NCBI GenBank assembly: GCA_964616175.1
Contig: CAZTUH010000009.1
Location: 1-39,440, forward strand
Direction of reading: 5' to 3'
Length of the DNA: 39,440 bases
Origin: CAZTUH01 sp964616175
GTDB taxonomy: Bacteria > Pseudomonadota > Gammaproteobacteria > Burkholderiales > Burkholderiaceae_B
Shown here: piece after piece, positions 17,416 through 26,344 of the stretch
Layout of the letters: every line of letters begins with the position of its first letter
Position numbering within the stretch: the first letter of the stretch is position 1
Made by a program: the position numbers and the translations under genes
Notes under the pieces: model-generated
The model's database searches: none
Told to the model about the DNA's origin: nothing
Seen by the model: the letters and a program-made list of their open reading frames with translations, nothing else

Positions 17416-17736
17416 TTAATTTAATTTAATACCACAAGCATTGGAACAGATTTTCAAAAAAGTATCTGGAAAGTCAGATCCACCTCGAGTGTCTTTCCAA
17501 GAGTCTCCATTAAACCAGTAATGAAATCCATTGCTTCCATCAGATATCCAAATTTCTTGAATAGCTCTCTGTGTATTAATAATAATTTTTGAATTATTTT
17601 TGAAAGTTATGCTTAAAACGTTTCCCTCAATTTCAATATCTATATCGATGTCATGCAAATAACACCATTGTTCAATTTTAGATTCAATATCTTCAAAAAT
17701 CTTTTCAGTAAGTAAAATAAACTCGGTTTCATTCAT
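17416..17736 (-). CDS. cyaY: Iron-sulfur cluster assembly regulator CyaY (frataxin)
   Basis: CyaY is the bacterial frataxin. It binds iron and the IscS desulfurase and tunes Fe-S cluster assembly in the cytosol. The 106-residue protein matches family length. It has an acidic first helix (ETEFILLTEKIFEDIESKIEQW), then the beta sheet with IDIEIEGNVLSITFKNNSKIIINTQRAIQEIWISDGSNGFHYWF and the W-x-D-T/S-R block (GDSWKDTRGGSDF), which are diagnostic. Start ATG at 17736. It is divergent from lptM-lysA, the same arrangement as in Bordetella and related to cyaY-lptM-dapF in E. coli. The roughly 120-base divergent spacer should hold both promoters. Confidence 0.93.
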   Translation of the reverse strand: MNETEFILLTEKIFEDIESKIEQWCYLHDIDIDIEIEGNVLSITFKNNSKIIINTQRAIQEIWISDGSNGFHYWFNGDSWKDTRGGSDFPDTFLKICSNACGIKLN

Positions 17737-17859
17737 AATTAAATATATCTGATAAAATCGAAAAAGTATGCTTAATATATGTTAGCATTTGAACTGAGTC
17801 TCACTCAGGTAAATGAAGATAACTCAAATATAAAAAGTATTTCACAGATTGATTTTAAT

Positions 17860-17991
17860 ATGATGCGAACTTCACCCATTCTATTTGCTCCATACATTTT
17901 CTTATTGAGCTTTATTCTATCAGGATGTGGTTACAAAGAACTTTTTTATTTTCCTGAAGAAATGATCAGTTTTGATTATCTTGATTTTTAA
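17860..17991 (+). CDS. lptM: LptM-like small lipoprotein (YifL family)
   Basis: A 43-residue predicted lipoprotein. The signal MMRTSPILFAPYIFLLSFILSGC ends in a lipobox (L-S-G-C), and the mature part starts CGYKELFYFPEE, a diverged form of the CGxKGPLYxP motif of LptM, an outer-membrane lipoprotein that helps LptD oxidation and assembly. An upstream ATG at 17779 would add 27 polar residues before the signal, so 17860 (or 17863) is the likely start. Position confirms the call: LptM genes sit between cyaY and lysA or dapF in many proteobacteria. lysA follows after 24 bases. The usual proline after the lysine is replaced (KEL for KGP), so function may be relaxed. Confidence 0.75.
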   Translation: MMRTSPILFAPYIFLLSFILSGCGYKELFYFPEEMISFDYLDF

Positions 17992-18015
17992 ATTATAGCA
18001 AAGATCCTAAAAAAC

Positions 18016-19320
18016 ATGGATTTACATCAAGAAACAATCCCAAAGGGATATCCATTTTTTTCTTTCAAAAAAAATATCTTGCATGTTGAAGATGTTTCTC
18101 TAGAAGAGTTAGCTAAAGAATTTGGTACCCCTCTCTATGTTTATTCACTACAAGCAATAAAAAGCTTCTGGTCACATTATGAAAATGCAATCAAAGATAG
18201 ATCCGATCTCATTTGTTATGGAATGAAAGCAAATTCTAACCTAGCTGTATTGAAAGAGTTTTCAAATTTAGGAGCTGGCTTTGATATTGTTTCCGGTGGA
18301 GAGTTATTAAGGGCCATGTCTGTAACTGCAGATCCTAAAAAAATTGTTTTCTCAGGAGTTGGAAAAAAGTTTTGGGAATTACAACTTGCTTTGGAAATTG
18401 GAATTAAAGTTTTTAATGTTGAATCTGAAGAAGAACTTCATGTGCTCTCAGAATTAGCAACATCAATGAAAAAACAAGCTTCGATTTCTCTTCGAGTTAA
18501 CCCAGATATTGATGCAAAAACACATCCATACATTTCAACAGCTCTAAGAAAAAGCAAATTTGGAATTCCAATAACACAAGCATTAGATATTTATGAAAAA
18601 GCAGCAAAACTTCCGAACCTAAATATTCTTGGACTAGACTGCCATATTGGTTCACAACTAGTACATATGGATCCTTATTTAGAAGCACTTGATAAATTAA
18701 TATACTTGATAAAAGAACTTGGAAAGCAAAAGATCATTATTAAAATTCTAGATTTAGGTGGAGGATTAGGAATTAAATATTCAGAGGAAACCCCATTCTC
18801 TCCAGAACTTTTTGTAGAAAAAATAGTAGAACGGTTACAGTTGAATCAACTCTCACATTTACAATTGATCTTAGAACCAGGACGTTCTTTAGTAGGAAAT
18901 GCAGGAGTGTTGCTAACAACAGTTCAATATATAAAGCCTAATGAAAATGAAAATTTAGCTATTGTAGATGCTGGGATGAATGATTTTCTTCGTCCTGCAT
19001 TGTATCAAGCTTACCATAGTGTACAAGCTATAAATCAAAGCAATACAAGAAAAGAAATGCATCAATATAGTGTGGTTGGTCCAATATGTGAGAGTGCAGA
19101 TTGGTTTGCAAAAAAACGCTTACTACCTTGCTTGAAACGAGGAGACATACTTGCAATAGAATCGGCAGGAGCTTATGGAATGTCAATGTCTAGCAATTAT
19201 AATAGTCATTTTCGAGCAGCAGAAATCATTGTGCAAAACAATAAATATCATGTTGCACGCGAACGGGAAACATTTGAAGACTTGATAAAATTGGAAAGAG
19301 CTGGGTTTTCTGAAATGTAA
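18016..19320 (+). CDS. lysA: Diaminopimelate decarboxylase LysA
   Basis: LysA decarboxylates meso-diaminopimelate to L-lysine, the last step of the pathway; it is PLP-dependent (fold type III, alanine racemase-like barrel). The 434-residue product has FGTPLYVYS, YGMKANSNLAVL with the PLP lysine near residue 70, GAGFDIVSGGEL, LDCHIGSQ, LDLGGGLGIKY, LILEPGRSLVGNAG and VVGPICESADWFA, with the active-site Cys from the partner subunit, and ends with ESAGAYGMSMSSNYN. Start ATG at 18016, 24 bases after lptM, likely co-transcribed. It converges on ccsB with a 12-base gap. It implies lysine supply from DAP made by this organism. Confidence 0.96.
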   Translation: MDLHQETIPKGYPFFSFKKNILHVEDVSLEELAKEFGTPLYVYSLQAIKSFWSHYENAIKDRSDLICYGMKANSNLAVLKEFSNLGAGFDIVSGGELLRAMSVTADPKKIVFSGVGKKFWELQLALEIGIKVFNVESEEELHVLSELATSMKKQASISLRVNPDIDAKTHPYISTALRKSKFGIPITQALDIYEKAAKLPNLNILGLDCHIGSQLVHMDPYLEALDKLIYLIKELGKQKIIIKILDLGGGLGIKYSEETPFSPELFVEKIVERLQLNQLSHLQLILEPGRSLVGNAGVLLTTVQYIKPNENENLAIVDAGMNDFLRPALYQAYHSVQAINQSNTRKEMHQYSVVGPICESADWFAKKRLLPCLKRGDILAIESAGAYGMSMSSNYNSHFRAAEIIVQNNKYHVARERETFEDLIKLERAGFSEM

Positions 19321-19332
19321 ACATCATGGATC

Positions 19333-20733
19333 TTACAAACTGCCATAGGCATGTAATCCAGAAAGGAATATGTTCACTCCTAGAAATGCAAAAGTAGTAA
19401 TCAAAAAACCAATCAATGCCCAAAAAGCAAGAACCAACTCATGTAGTCTTTTATTCAACCTTGCATGTAACCATGCTGCATAATTGAGCCAAACAATTAG
19501 AGACCATGTTTCTTTTGGATCCCATTGCCAATACATTCCCCAAGCATCTGCTGCCCACAACGCTCCTAAAATTATTGCCATGCTGAAAAAAGCAAAGCCT
19601 ATACTAATAGCTTGATTCATCATCCTTACTAGGATTTGAAAGTTTGGAAGAATTAAAGCAATTCGTTTTCGAGATGAAATAATATAAGCAGCTAAAACAA
19701 AGTCTATTAAAGTCCAGATTTTCCAAGATATCATTTTGGAATTTCCAACAGTATACATAAATGGAAATAAACATAAAAGAGATCCAAATGCATATATAGG
19801 AAACCAGTTCAAAAGAGAAAAATATTTTTTTTCTTCACTAAATTTTATTATATATGAAAAACCTGATATTCCTGCAATGAAAAAAGTACCGTAACCAACA
19901 AAATTTGCTGGAACATGTAATTTCATCCACCAACTATCTAAAGCAGGCATCAATGGTTGTATCTGAGCAGCATCGTGAGCTGTTGCATACCATACTAAGA
20001 AAAAATTCACTGATGTAATTCCAAAAAATATAAACGCACCAAGAACTCTTACTGGATATTTTTCTTCAAAATACAAATAAAATAATGATGATATTAAACT
20101 GAAAAGTATTAAAACTTCATATAAATTGCTGAATGGAATATGACCAATTTCAGGATTAATCAGATAACTTTCATACCAACGAATGAAAACACTCGTAAAT
20201 CCCATGATAATCCCACACCAGGCAAAAAAAGTTCCAATTTTTGAAAAAGTTGAGCGAATTATATTCCCCCAATAAAAAATCATGGATAAAAGAAAAGAAA
20301 TTCCCATCCAAAAAATTGCGGATTGAGAAGATAAAAAATATTTTAGAAAAAAGTTTTTTTCAGAACAGGTCAAATCGCCTTGATAAATCGTTAAAGATAA
20401 GGTGATTAAGATCCCACAGAAAATAATTAATTTTTTCATGCTCTGCCAAAAAAAAGCTAGCCATATTAAAATAGGTAAGAAAATAAAATAAAGCATGATT
20501 TTTTCATATCGAAGCATGTTACATGCATGATGAAATGTGACATAACACAATCCAATGCATAAGGATAAGAAAAAAATAATATTTATCCAACTAATTGAAT
20601 TAAAATTAAAACGAGATATATTATTTTTAGGTAAAACTTTGATAGCATCTTTCATATATTTTTGAATGGACTTATTGAATTTTTTCGAAAAGTGCTTTTT
20701 TAAACCTTTCGAACTCATTGAAACAACGGTCAT
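19333..20733 (-). CDS. ccsB: Cytochrome c biogenesis protein CcsB/CcsA-type (System II)
   Basis: This membrane protein works with ResB as the System II cytochrome c synthetase: it brings haem to the periplasm and attaches it to CXXCH cysteines. The 466-residue product has about eight spans; the haem-handling tryptophan-rich motif WGMYWQWDPKETW lies near residue 400 in the periplasmic loop, followed by LIVWLNYAAWLHAR. Starts are uncertain: ATG at 20745, 20733, 20718 and 20655 are all in frame. 20733 is chosen for the GAGGG five bases upstream; 20655 would give a length closer to Bordetella and avoid the overlap with resB. With 20733 the gene overlaps resB by 62 bases. Confidence 0.88.
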   Translation of the reverse strand: MTVVSMSSKGLKKHFSKKFNKSIQKYMKDAIKVLPKNNISRFNFNSISWINIIFFLSLCIGLCYVTFHHACNMLRYEKIMLYFIFLPILIWLAFFWQSMKKLIIFCGILITLSLTIYQGDLTCSEKNFFLKYFLSSQSAIFWMGISFLLSMIFYWGNIIRSTFSKIGTFFAWCGIIMGFTSVFIRWYESYLINPEIGHIPFSNLYEVLILFSLISSLFYLYFEEKYPVRVLGAFIFFGITSVNFFLVWYATAHDAAQIQPLMPALDSWWMKLHVPANFVGYGTFFIAGISGFSYIIKFSEEKKYFSLLNWFPIYAFGSLLCLFPFMYTVGNSKMISWKIWTLIDFVLAAYIISSRKRIALILPNFQILVRMMNQAISIGFAFFSMAIILGALWAADAWGMYWQWDPKETWSLIVWLNYAAWLHARLNKRLHELVLAFWALIGFLITTFAFLGVNIFLSGLHAYGSL

Positions 20734-22771
20734 GCTTACCCTCATTCATAGCCATGTAAACTATATTTCCACCATTGTTATCAGATTTTATAAATAACCA
20801 GATTCTGATGTTTCTTATGTAAAACATTAGAAAAATTCCAGTTATCATTAAAGCAAATCCTATATATACAAATCTTTCTCCAAATATTCGGTTAATCTGA
20901 AAGATACTCGCTTGTCTGTGTTCGAAATTTTCCAAAGAAAAAAGTATTAATGATTGATCCAGTTTGGCCAAATCTGAAATTGCCATTGTAGCTAGGTGAA
21001 TCCAAGAAGATGAAATTTCTGCATCATTCTTAGTTGTATCATCCCCAGCATAAATATCTGTATTTTCATATAATTGACACAATATAGATCCAATAAGCTG
21101 CATGGTCATAGTTTTAGATGATTCTACTTGATTTGAATCGATGTTTTTTTCTAGAAAATCTAAAACAGATTGAAAACCATCATAAACTAATATTTTCAAT
21201 ATATTATTCATCATGTTTTTTAATATCATCCGATTTAAAGTTTCTCCAATTTGCATATTCTCGATGAAGCAATCAATCTCAAATTTTCTAGTTATAGGAT
21301 CCAATAATTTATTTCGTATAGCTATGAATTTTTCGAAATTTCCATATTTATCAACAGGAATCCGCAAAAAATGAGTACTATCCCAAGAATCTTTTCGCAG
21401 ACTAATTAATAAAACATTTTGTGCTTCTTCTAAATAAGGCAACATGTAACTGTTGAATTCATATACTTCGCCTAAATAATTTTTCAATTTGTAGTTCAGT
21501 ACGGGTCCGAGATGCTTAAAATCCTCATTTTTTTTTGGCCCAGCATTTCCCATTAACATTGATAGATAATATGTTCCTGAACCTTGATAATTCTTTCCTA
21601 CATTGCCATTTTCTTGACTAAGGATGGATCCTCGTATAGCAGTATTGATATGAAAGTCTTTCAATTCAATAAAGACTTTCCTAGAGAAACCATCTGGATT
21701 TACATATAAATGTGTAAGATTTTCACCAATTTTCCCCTGAGTTTTGAAAGCTGGTTTGACAGTACCTAATTGATAACTATTTAAAATAACTTGAGTTCCA
21801 GCATCACCAAAACCAGATTGATAAATTTTTATCCCATTTATGCAAATTGGTTTATTAACCTCGATTTTGGAATCAAATTTAGAGCCTTTTTTTAAATCAG
21901 TTACTTCAACTAAACTAGAAAATTGCTTTGGAGTGCCATTTGGATAATAATTGGTGATGAACTTCTTTAATTCTAGTTCAAATGGCAAGGGTTGGATAAA
22001 AATTCCACTTCCAAATCTTATAATTCCTGATGATATTTTTCCATTTTCCGGAACAAAAACAAGAGAGCGATAACTAAGATTGTTAATATTCAATTTTCCA
22101 GATTCTGGAATTTCTGAGATGAACATTTCTTGCAATATAGGCTTTTTCTTATCTAACAGGACTTGCAATCTTAATAAGATTTGACTATCCAAAAATCCTC
22201 CAAGACAAATAATCACTACAGAGAAATGTGATAGAACATAACCCAGCCGGTTTAGATGACCCTTCTTAGCAACAAATAGTAAACCTTCATTGGTTTCTCT
22301 TTCTCGAAAAGAAAAACCAAGATTTTTCAGAAAATCTTTAAGTTTTATGTTCAATAATCCTAATTCACATCGACTTCTTGTTTCTATTAAGTGAGGAAAT
22401 GCATGAAAATTAATAGGTTTAACATGCATATTAAAAGAATAAACATCTCGCAGAATTCTAGGAGAATTTCGAATTAAACAAATACTTACTGATAAAATTA
22501 AAACAATTATAGTAAATAAGAAGTATGAACTGGAAAAAATACTATATATGCCAAGCTTCTTGAATATGTCAAACCAAAAAAAACCTATTCGATCAATGTA
22601 GAAATCAACTGCATGATTCTGTTCAATTAATGTTCCAATAATGCTAATCAAGCAAATTAGTATGAACAAGCTAATGGCAAAATTCATCGAACCTATCAAT
22701 CGCATTACTTCATAATAAATACATAATAATTTATTAGAGTGGGGTTCTTTTTGTTTTGACTGTAACATCAT
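20672..22771 (-). CDS. resB: Cytochrome c biogenesis protein ResB (System II)
   Basis: ResB (Ccs1) is the partner of CcsB in System II; it spans the inner membrane and holds a large periplasmic domain that handles apocytochrome c and haem. The 699-residue product matches betaproteobacterial ResB. Visible are a first span (MNFAISLFILICLISIIGTLIEQN, family start), a second near residue 85-105 (LFTIIVLILSVSICLI), a third near 180 (LSHFSVVIICLGGFL), the long periplasmic part with VNKPICINGIKIYQSGFGDAG, and a last span FVYIGFALMITGIFLMFYI. Start ATG at 22771 with weak ribosome site. It follows the cytochrome c gene after 87 bases and precedes ccsB. Retention implies working c-type cytochromes. Confidence 0.92.
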   Translation of the reverse strand: MMLQSKQKEPHSNKLLCIYYEVMRLIGSMNFAISLFILICLISIIGTLIEQNHAVDFYIDRIGFFWFDIFKKLGIYSIFSSSYFLFTIIVLILSVSICLIRNSPRILRDVYSFNMHVKPINFHAFPHLIETRSRCELGLLNIKLKDFLKNLGFSFRERETNEGLLFVAKKGHLNRLGYVLSHFSVVIICLGGFLDSQILLRLQVLLDKKKPILQEMFISEIPESGKLNINNLSYRSLVFVPENGKISSGIIRFGSGIFIQPLPFELELKKFITNYYPNGTPKQFSSLVEVTDLKKGSKFDSKIEVNKPICINGIKIYQSGFGDAGTQVILNSYQLGTVKPAFKTQGKIGENLTHLYVNPDGFSRKVFIELKDFHINTAIRGSILSQENGNVGKNYQGSGTYYLSMLMGNAGPKKNEDFKHLGPVLNYKLKNYLGEVYEFNSYMLPYLEEAQNVLLISLRKDSWDSTHFLRIPVDKYGNFEKFIAIRNKLLDPITRKFEIDCFIENMQIGETLNRMILKNMMNNILKILVYDGFQSVLDFLEKNIDSNQVESSKTMTMQLIGSILCQLYENTDIYAGDDTTKNDAEISSSWIHLATMAISDLAKLDQSLILFSLENFEHRQASIFQINRIFGERFVYIGFALMITGIFLMFYIRNIRIWLFIKSDNNGGNIVYMAMNEGKHDRCFNEFERFKKALFEKIQ
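20739..20743 (-). promoter_or_regulatory. Shine-Dalgarno candidate for ccsB inside resB
   Basis: GAGGG on the minus strand, five bases before the ATG at 20733 and inside the 3' end of resB. If used, ccsB translation starts within resB and is coupled to it. Confidence 0.5.
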
Positions 22772-22858
22772 ATAGAAACTATCAAAAGAAGAACAAAATA
22801 TGTGAAGTAGAAGATTACTGTTTGATTTCTGGTAAATTTAGGAAAACACATTTAGAAA

Positions 22859-23551
22859 TTACCTGAGTCCAGCTGCATAATCTGAAACAGATTTAATATC
22901 TTCATCAGTCATTCTCTTACTAATAGAACACATTTGTTCATTATGTCTAGTTTCTGAACGAAATAACTTAAGTTGTTCTTCTATATAATTGGCAAATTGC
23001 CCTGACAAACGAGGATATTGACCAGGAATTCCAATTCCATTAGCAGAATGACAAGCAGCACAAGCAGGTATTCTTTGATCAGGAATCCCTGATCGCCAGA
23101 TTTTTTGACCTAATTCAAACATTTCTTTTTTTGAGGAGAAAGCAGGATCATTTAGTTTTTGATATGAGAGATACAAAGAAATATCTTGCATGTCACTTAA
23201 GGAAAGGGGTTGAACCAAAGCGGTCATTATTGTCAATTCTTTATCAGAACCAAGACGAATAGGTTTTTCTTCTCCATCTCTTATTTTGAACTCAATTAAT
23301 TGTTTTAAAAGATATTCGTATGACTGATCTGACAAATTTGGATTTCCAGCAAGGATGCTGTTCCCCCCAGGTCCATGACAAGATGCACATGAGGTAATTC
23401 CTCGATTAATATCTCCAATCTCAAATAAATTTCTTCCTTTTTCAAGATCAGGTTTTTCCTGCCAAGAAAATCCAGAATTTGGAACTATAAAAAGAATCGG
23501 TATGCTTAAAAACTTACCCATCAAAAAAAACCCTATTAATATCTGCTTCAT
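22859..23551 (-). CDS. Dihaem cytochrome c (cytochrome c4-like)
   Basis: A periplasmic electron carrier with two haem c groups. The 230-residue precursor starts with a hydrophobic segment MKQILIGFFLMGKFLSIPILF that acts as signal peptide or anchor; then come haem motifs CASCH and CAACH in two similar halves, each followed by a glycine-rich turn (GPGGNS, SANGIG) and a Met-containing segment that supplies the sixth ligand (for example LTIMTALVQPLS and ISKRMTDEDI). This two-domain pattern is cytochrome c4. A longer frame opens with GTG at 23599, but the ATG at 23551 has GAGG five bases upstream. It heads the resB-ccsB operon, so substrate and maturation system are encoded together. engB is divergent. 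Confidence 0.87.
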   Translation of the reverse strand: MKQILIGFFLMGKFLSIPILFIVPNSGFSWQEKPDLEKGRNLFEIGDINRGITSCASCHGPGGNSILAGNPNLSDQSYEYLLKQLIEFKIRDGEEKPIRLGSDKELTIMTALVQPLSLSDMQDISLYLSYQKLNDPAFSSKKEMFELGQKIWRSGIPDQRIPACAACHSANGIGIPGQYPRLSGQFANYIEEQLKLFRSETRHNEQMCSISKRMTDEDIKSVSDYAAGLR

Positions 23552-23728
23552 GGGAACCTCAATAATGCAAATAAACCGTCTAATGGAGTTGTGAATCACA
23601 ATAATTAATGTAGAATTTAATTAGGAAAGATAATAAATTTCCTCCCTTTAAACAGAAATTCTTATAGAATTCAGATTATTATATATACATAACCTGAGTT
23701 GTATTATCTATATTAAAAAATATCATTA

Positions 23729-24337
23729 ATGTCTTTGCTACATAGCACTTTTTTTTTAAAATCTGTACTCAATATAAAGGATCTGCCCTTTGGGGAAAAG
23801 CCTGAAGTTTGTTTTATTGGAAAATCAAATTCGGGGAAATCTGCTTCTATTAATGCAATTGCAAATATCAAAAAATTAGCTTTTTCAAGCAAAACTCCAG
23901 GTTGTACAAAAATGATTAATATGTTTGGTCTATCTGGAATCAAAAAATGCGAAATTCAAGGATATCTTGTGGATCTTCCTGGTTATGGATATGCAAGACT
24001 TTCTTTTAATGAGCAAAAAAAATTAAGAGATCTTATGATAAATTATCTTCTAAACAGAAAAAATTTGGTTGGGATTGTTTTACTTGTTGATATTCGTCGG
24101 GGATTAACTGATCTTGATAAGATTTTTCTAGAATTGATAGAATTTCAGTCTAAATCATTGCTCATTTTACTTTCAAAAGCTGATAAAATTTCCAAGTCGA
24201 AACGACTCTCTGCTTTTTTCTCAATGGAACATAAACTACTTAACATGCATAACACTTGTATAATACCTTTTTCTGCACGAACTAAGATTGGTTTGGAAAA
24301 AGCTAGTCAACATGTCAAAAATTGGATTATAAGCTAA
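23729..24337 (+). CDS. engB: Ribosome biogenesis GTPase EngB (YihA/YsxC)
   Basis: EngB is an essential GTPase that helps assemble the 50S subunit. The 202-residue product is of normal length and has G1 GKSNSGKS (family GRSNxGKS), G2 near TPGCTK, G3 DLPGYGYARL and G4 LSKADK; the G5 segment is near FSAR. Start ATG at 23729. It is divergent from the cytochrome c gene, as in Bordetella, and convergent with rplQ across a 320-base spacer. The Arg of the usual G1 GRSN motif is Lys here, a mild change. Confidence 0.93.
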   Translation: MSLLHSTFFLKSVLNIKDLPFGEKPEVCFIGKSNSGKSASINAIANIKKLAFSSKTPGCTKMINMFGLSGIKKCEIQGYLVDLPGYGYARLSFNEQKKLRDLMINYLLNRKNLVGIVLLVDIRRGLTDLDKIFLELIEFQSKSLLILLSKADKISKSKRLSAFFSMEHKLLNMHNTCIIPFSARTKIGLEKASQHVKNWIIS

Positions 24338-24657
24338 CTGCTCTAGTGTCTTCTAAAAAATTACTAACATTACTAATTTATTGCTTTAACCTTACTTATT
24401 CAGAGGTAAAAGTTACCTGATCTTTTTAGATATCGAAAGCTAGAAAAGCTTATGATTTATTCATAGAAATAAAAGTTGTTCATTTAGAAGATTAGAAAAT
24501 TTTAGCTGTTAGCTCATACCTATTTGTAATCCATTGGAAAATTGTCATAGGAAAAATAGAAAAACCTAACATCATCTAGGTCAAATCCCAACTAAAATGT
24601 TTTGGCTTTTTTGCTATTTAAGAAAAAAACTATAAAAATTTATCAAATCTTATGAAA
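24338..24657. other. Convergent spacer between engB and rplQ
   Basis: 320 bases without a gene, where engB (plus) and the end of the ribosomal cluster (minus) meet. One short inverted repeat, AGGTAA-AAG-TTACCT at 24404-24418, followed by CTTTTT near 24423, could be a weak engB terminator; for the minus strand I saw no clear terminator. In Bordetella, hemB and dsbD lie between engB and this cluster; nothing here resembles them. Confidence 0.5.
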
Positions 24658-25059
24658 TTAAGCTTCCTCCTTCTTTTCAAGAAGAGGAGTCTTTAAATAA
24701 AAAGAGCGATCAACTAATTCCATAAATGCCATAGGTGCATTGTCTCCTTTTCGGAAACCAATTTTCAAAATTCGCAGATAGCCTCCATTGCGCTTAGAAA
24801 AGCGGGGACCAAGTTCTGAGAACAATTTGCCAACAGCTTTACGATCTCGAATTCTTGAAAAAACCAATCTTTTGTTCGCAAGGGAGTCTGTTTTACCTAA
24901 TGTAATTAACGGTTCAATAATACGGCGCAAATCTTTAGCTTTTGGCAAAGTAGTTTTTATGGATTCATAAGTTATCAAAGAAACAGCTGCATTCCGGAAC
25001 ATAGAAAGACGGTGGCTGCTTGTTTTATTGAGCTTTCGTAGGCCATGCCGATGACGCAT
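24658..25059 (-). CDS. rplQ: 50S ribosomal protein L17
   Basis: L17 lies near the peptide exit tunnel of the large subunit. The 133-residue protein opens with MRHRHGLRKLNKTSSHRLSMFRNAAVSLITYESIKTTLPKAKDLRRIIEPLITLGK, the signature of the family, and ends with a short acidic tail (LLEKKEEA). Length is normal for Betaproteobacteria. Start ATG at 25059. It is the last gene of the alpha operon, 106 bases after rpoA, the same order as in nearly all proteobacteria. Confidence 0.98.
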   Translation of the reverse strand: MRHRHGLRKLNKTSSHRLSMFRNAAVSLITYESIKTTLPKAKDLRRIIEPLITLGKTDSLANKRLVFSRIRDRKAVGKLFSELGPRFSKRNGGYLRILKIGFRKGDNAPMAFMELVDRSFYLKTPLLEKKEEA

Positions 25060-25165
25060 ATTACATTCCTTTCAAATTAAAAAAACTTGTTTGAATATTT
25101 TAATAACTAAGTAATTTTCTATCTTAAATGCTTTAAAATTCTGAAAAACATGATGATCTTAGAAA

Positions 25166-26161
25166 TCAACTTCGATCCATTTCAAAAGAAGACCAATTAT
25201 CTAATTTCATGCCAAGATTAAGCCCACGGGAAAAGAGAACCTCCTTAATCTCATTCAGAGATTTTCTTCCCAAATTTGGTGTTTTCAATAATTCATTCTC
25301 TGTGCGTTGAACAAGGTCACCAATATAATTAATATTTTCTCCCTTTAAACAATTAGCTGATCGAACTGTCAATTCTAAATCATCTACAGGTCTTAATAAA
25401 ACTGGATCAATTTTAGGCGCACCACTTCTTACCGGTAATTCATGTATTTCTTCAGAACCCTCTAAAGCAGAAAATACCGAAATCTGTTCAATCAAAATTC
25501 GAGCAGCTTGGCGCACAGATTCTTCCGGTGAAATAACACCATTAGTTTCTACATCAAGAATCAATTTGTCTAAGTCTGTACGTTGTCCGACCCTAGCATT
25601 TTCTACAGAGTAACTAACACGAAGAATGGGGCTGAAAGAAGCATCTAAAATTATTCGACCTACGTTAGATGAAACCTTTTCATTTCCAGAGAAAGAACGA
25701 ATATTTCCAGGAATATATCCCCTTCCTTTTTCAACTTTGATCTCCATTTCTAAGAAATTAGAACCTGTCAAATTACAAATGAAATGCCCTGGGTTTACAA
25801 TTTCAACATTATGAGGTATATCTATATCTCCTGCTAAAATCTGTCCAGATTTATTAGTTCGCAAGAAAAGCACTACTTCATCACTATCAAAAAGCTTAAA
25901 CACAATGCCTTTCAAATTCAATAATATTTCTATAACATCTTCCCTGACTCCAGGTATAGTTGAGTATTCATGAAGAACCTTATTAATTGAAACTTCAGTA
26001 GGAGCATAACCACTCATTGAAGAAAGAAGAATTCGGCGTAGAGCATTTCCAAGTGTATGGCCATAACCTCTTTCAAAAGGTTCCATAATAATTTTCGCAT
26101 GATTCAATTTTATCGATTCCACATCAATTGAACGAGGCTTTAAAAAACTCTGTGTAAACAT
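25166..26161 (-). CDS. rpoA: RNA polymerase alpha subunit
   Basis: Alpha starts assembly of RNA polymerase and contacts promoters and activators. The 331-residue protein has the N-terminal dimer domain (HAKIIMEPFERGYGHTLGNALRRILLSSMSGYAPTEV, VKVEKGRGYIPGN) and the C-terminal domain from about residue 250 (LDDLELTVRSANCLKGENINYIGDLV and LLKTPNLGRKSLNEIKEVL) that binds UP elements. A longer frame starts at 26191, but the ATG at 26161 (MFTQSFLKPRSI) matches Bordetella and has AAGGAAC upstream. It sits between rpsD and rplQ. Confidence 0.97.
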   Translation of the reverse strand: MFTQSFLKPRSIDVESIKLNHAKIIMEPFERGYGHTLGNALRRILLSSMSGYAPTEVSINKVLHEYSTIPGVREDVIEILLNLKGIVFKLFDSDEVVLFLRTNKSGQILAGDIDIPHNVEIVNPGHFICNLTGSNFLEMEIKVEKGRGYIPGNIRSFSGNEKVSSNVGRIILDASFSPILRVSYSVENARVGQRTDLDKLILDVETNGVISPEESVRQAARILIEQISVFSALEGSEEIHELPVRSGAPKIDPVLLRPVDDLELTVRSANCLKGENINYIGDLVQRTENELLKTPNLGRKSLNEIKEVLFSRGLNLGMKLDNWSSFEMDRS

Positions 26162-26344
26162 ATATATTATGTTCCTTTTTAATACCATCAATAAATCTTA
26201 AAGTTTTACAATTTCTACTATTTAAGAATAGTTGGAAATAAATCAACTTAAATCTTGTTAAAAGAAGAAATTAAGAAATAAACTTTTTTATCGAAAAACA
26301 TCATCAAGAGAAGGATTTCATCATCCATTTGAAATTGTATTTGC

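Noticed and set aside
23077..23094. 7-bp inverted repeat GATCAGG-AATC-CCTGATC in the cytochrome c gene
   Set aside because: It is short enough to occur by chance in a window of this size and has no U run or conserved position that would support a role.
24404..24418. Short inverted repeat as a firm engB terminator
   Set aside because: The stem has only six base pairs with a 3-base loop and the T run is five bases after a gap; too weak for a separate feature.
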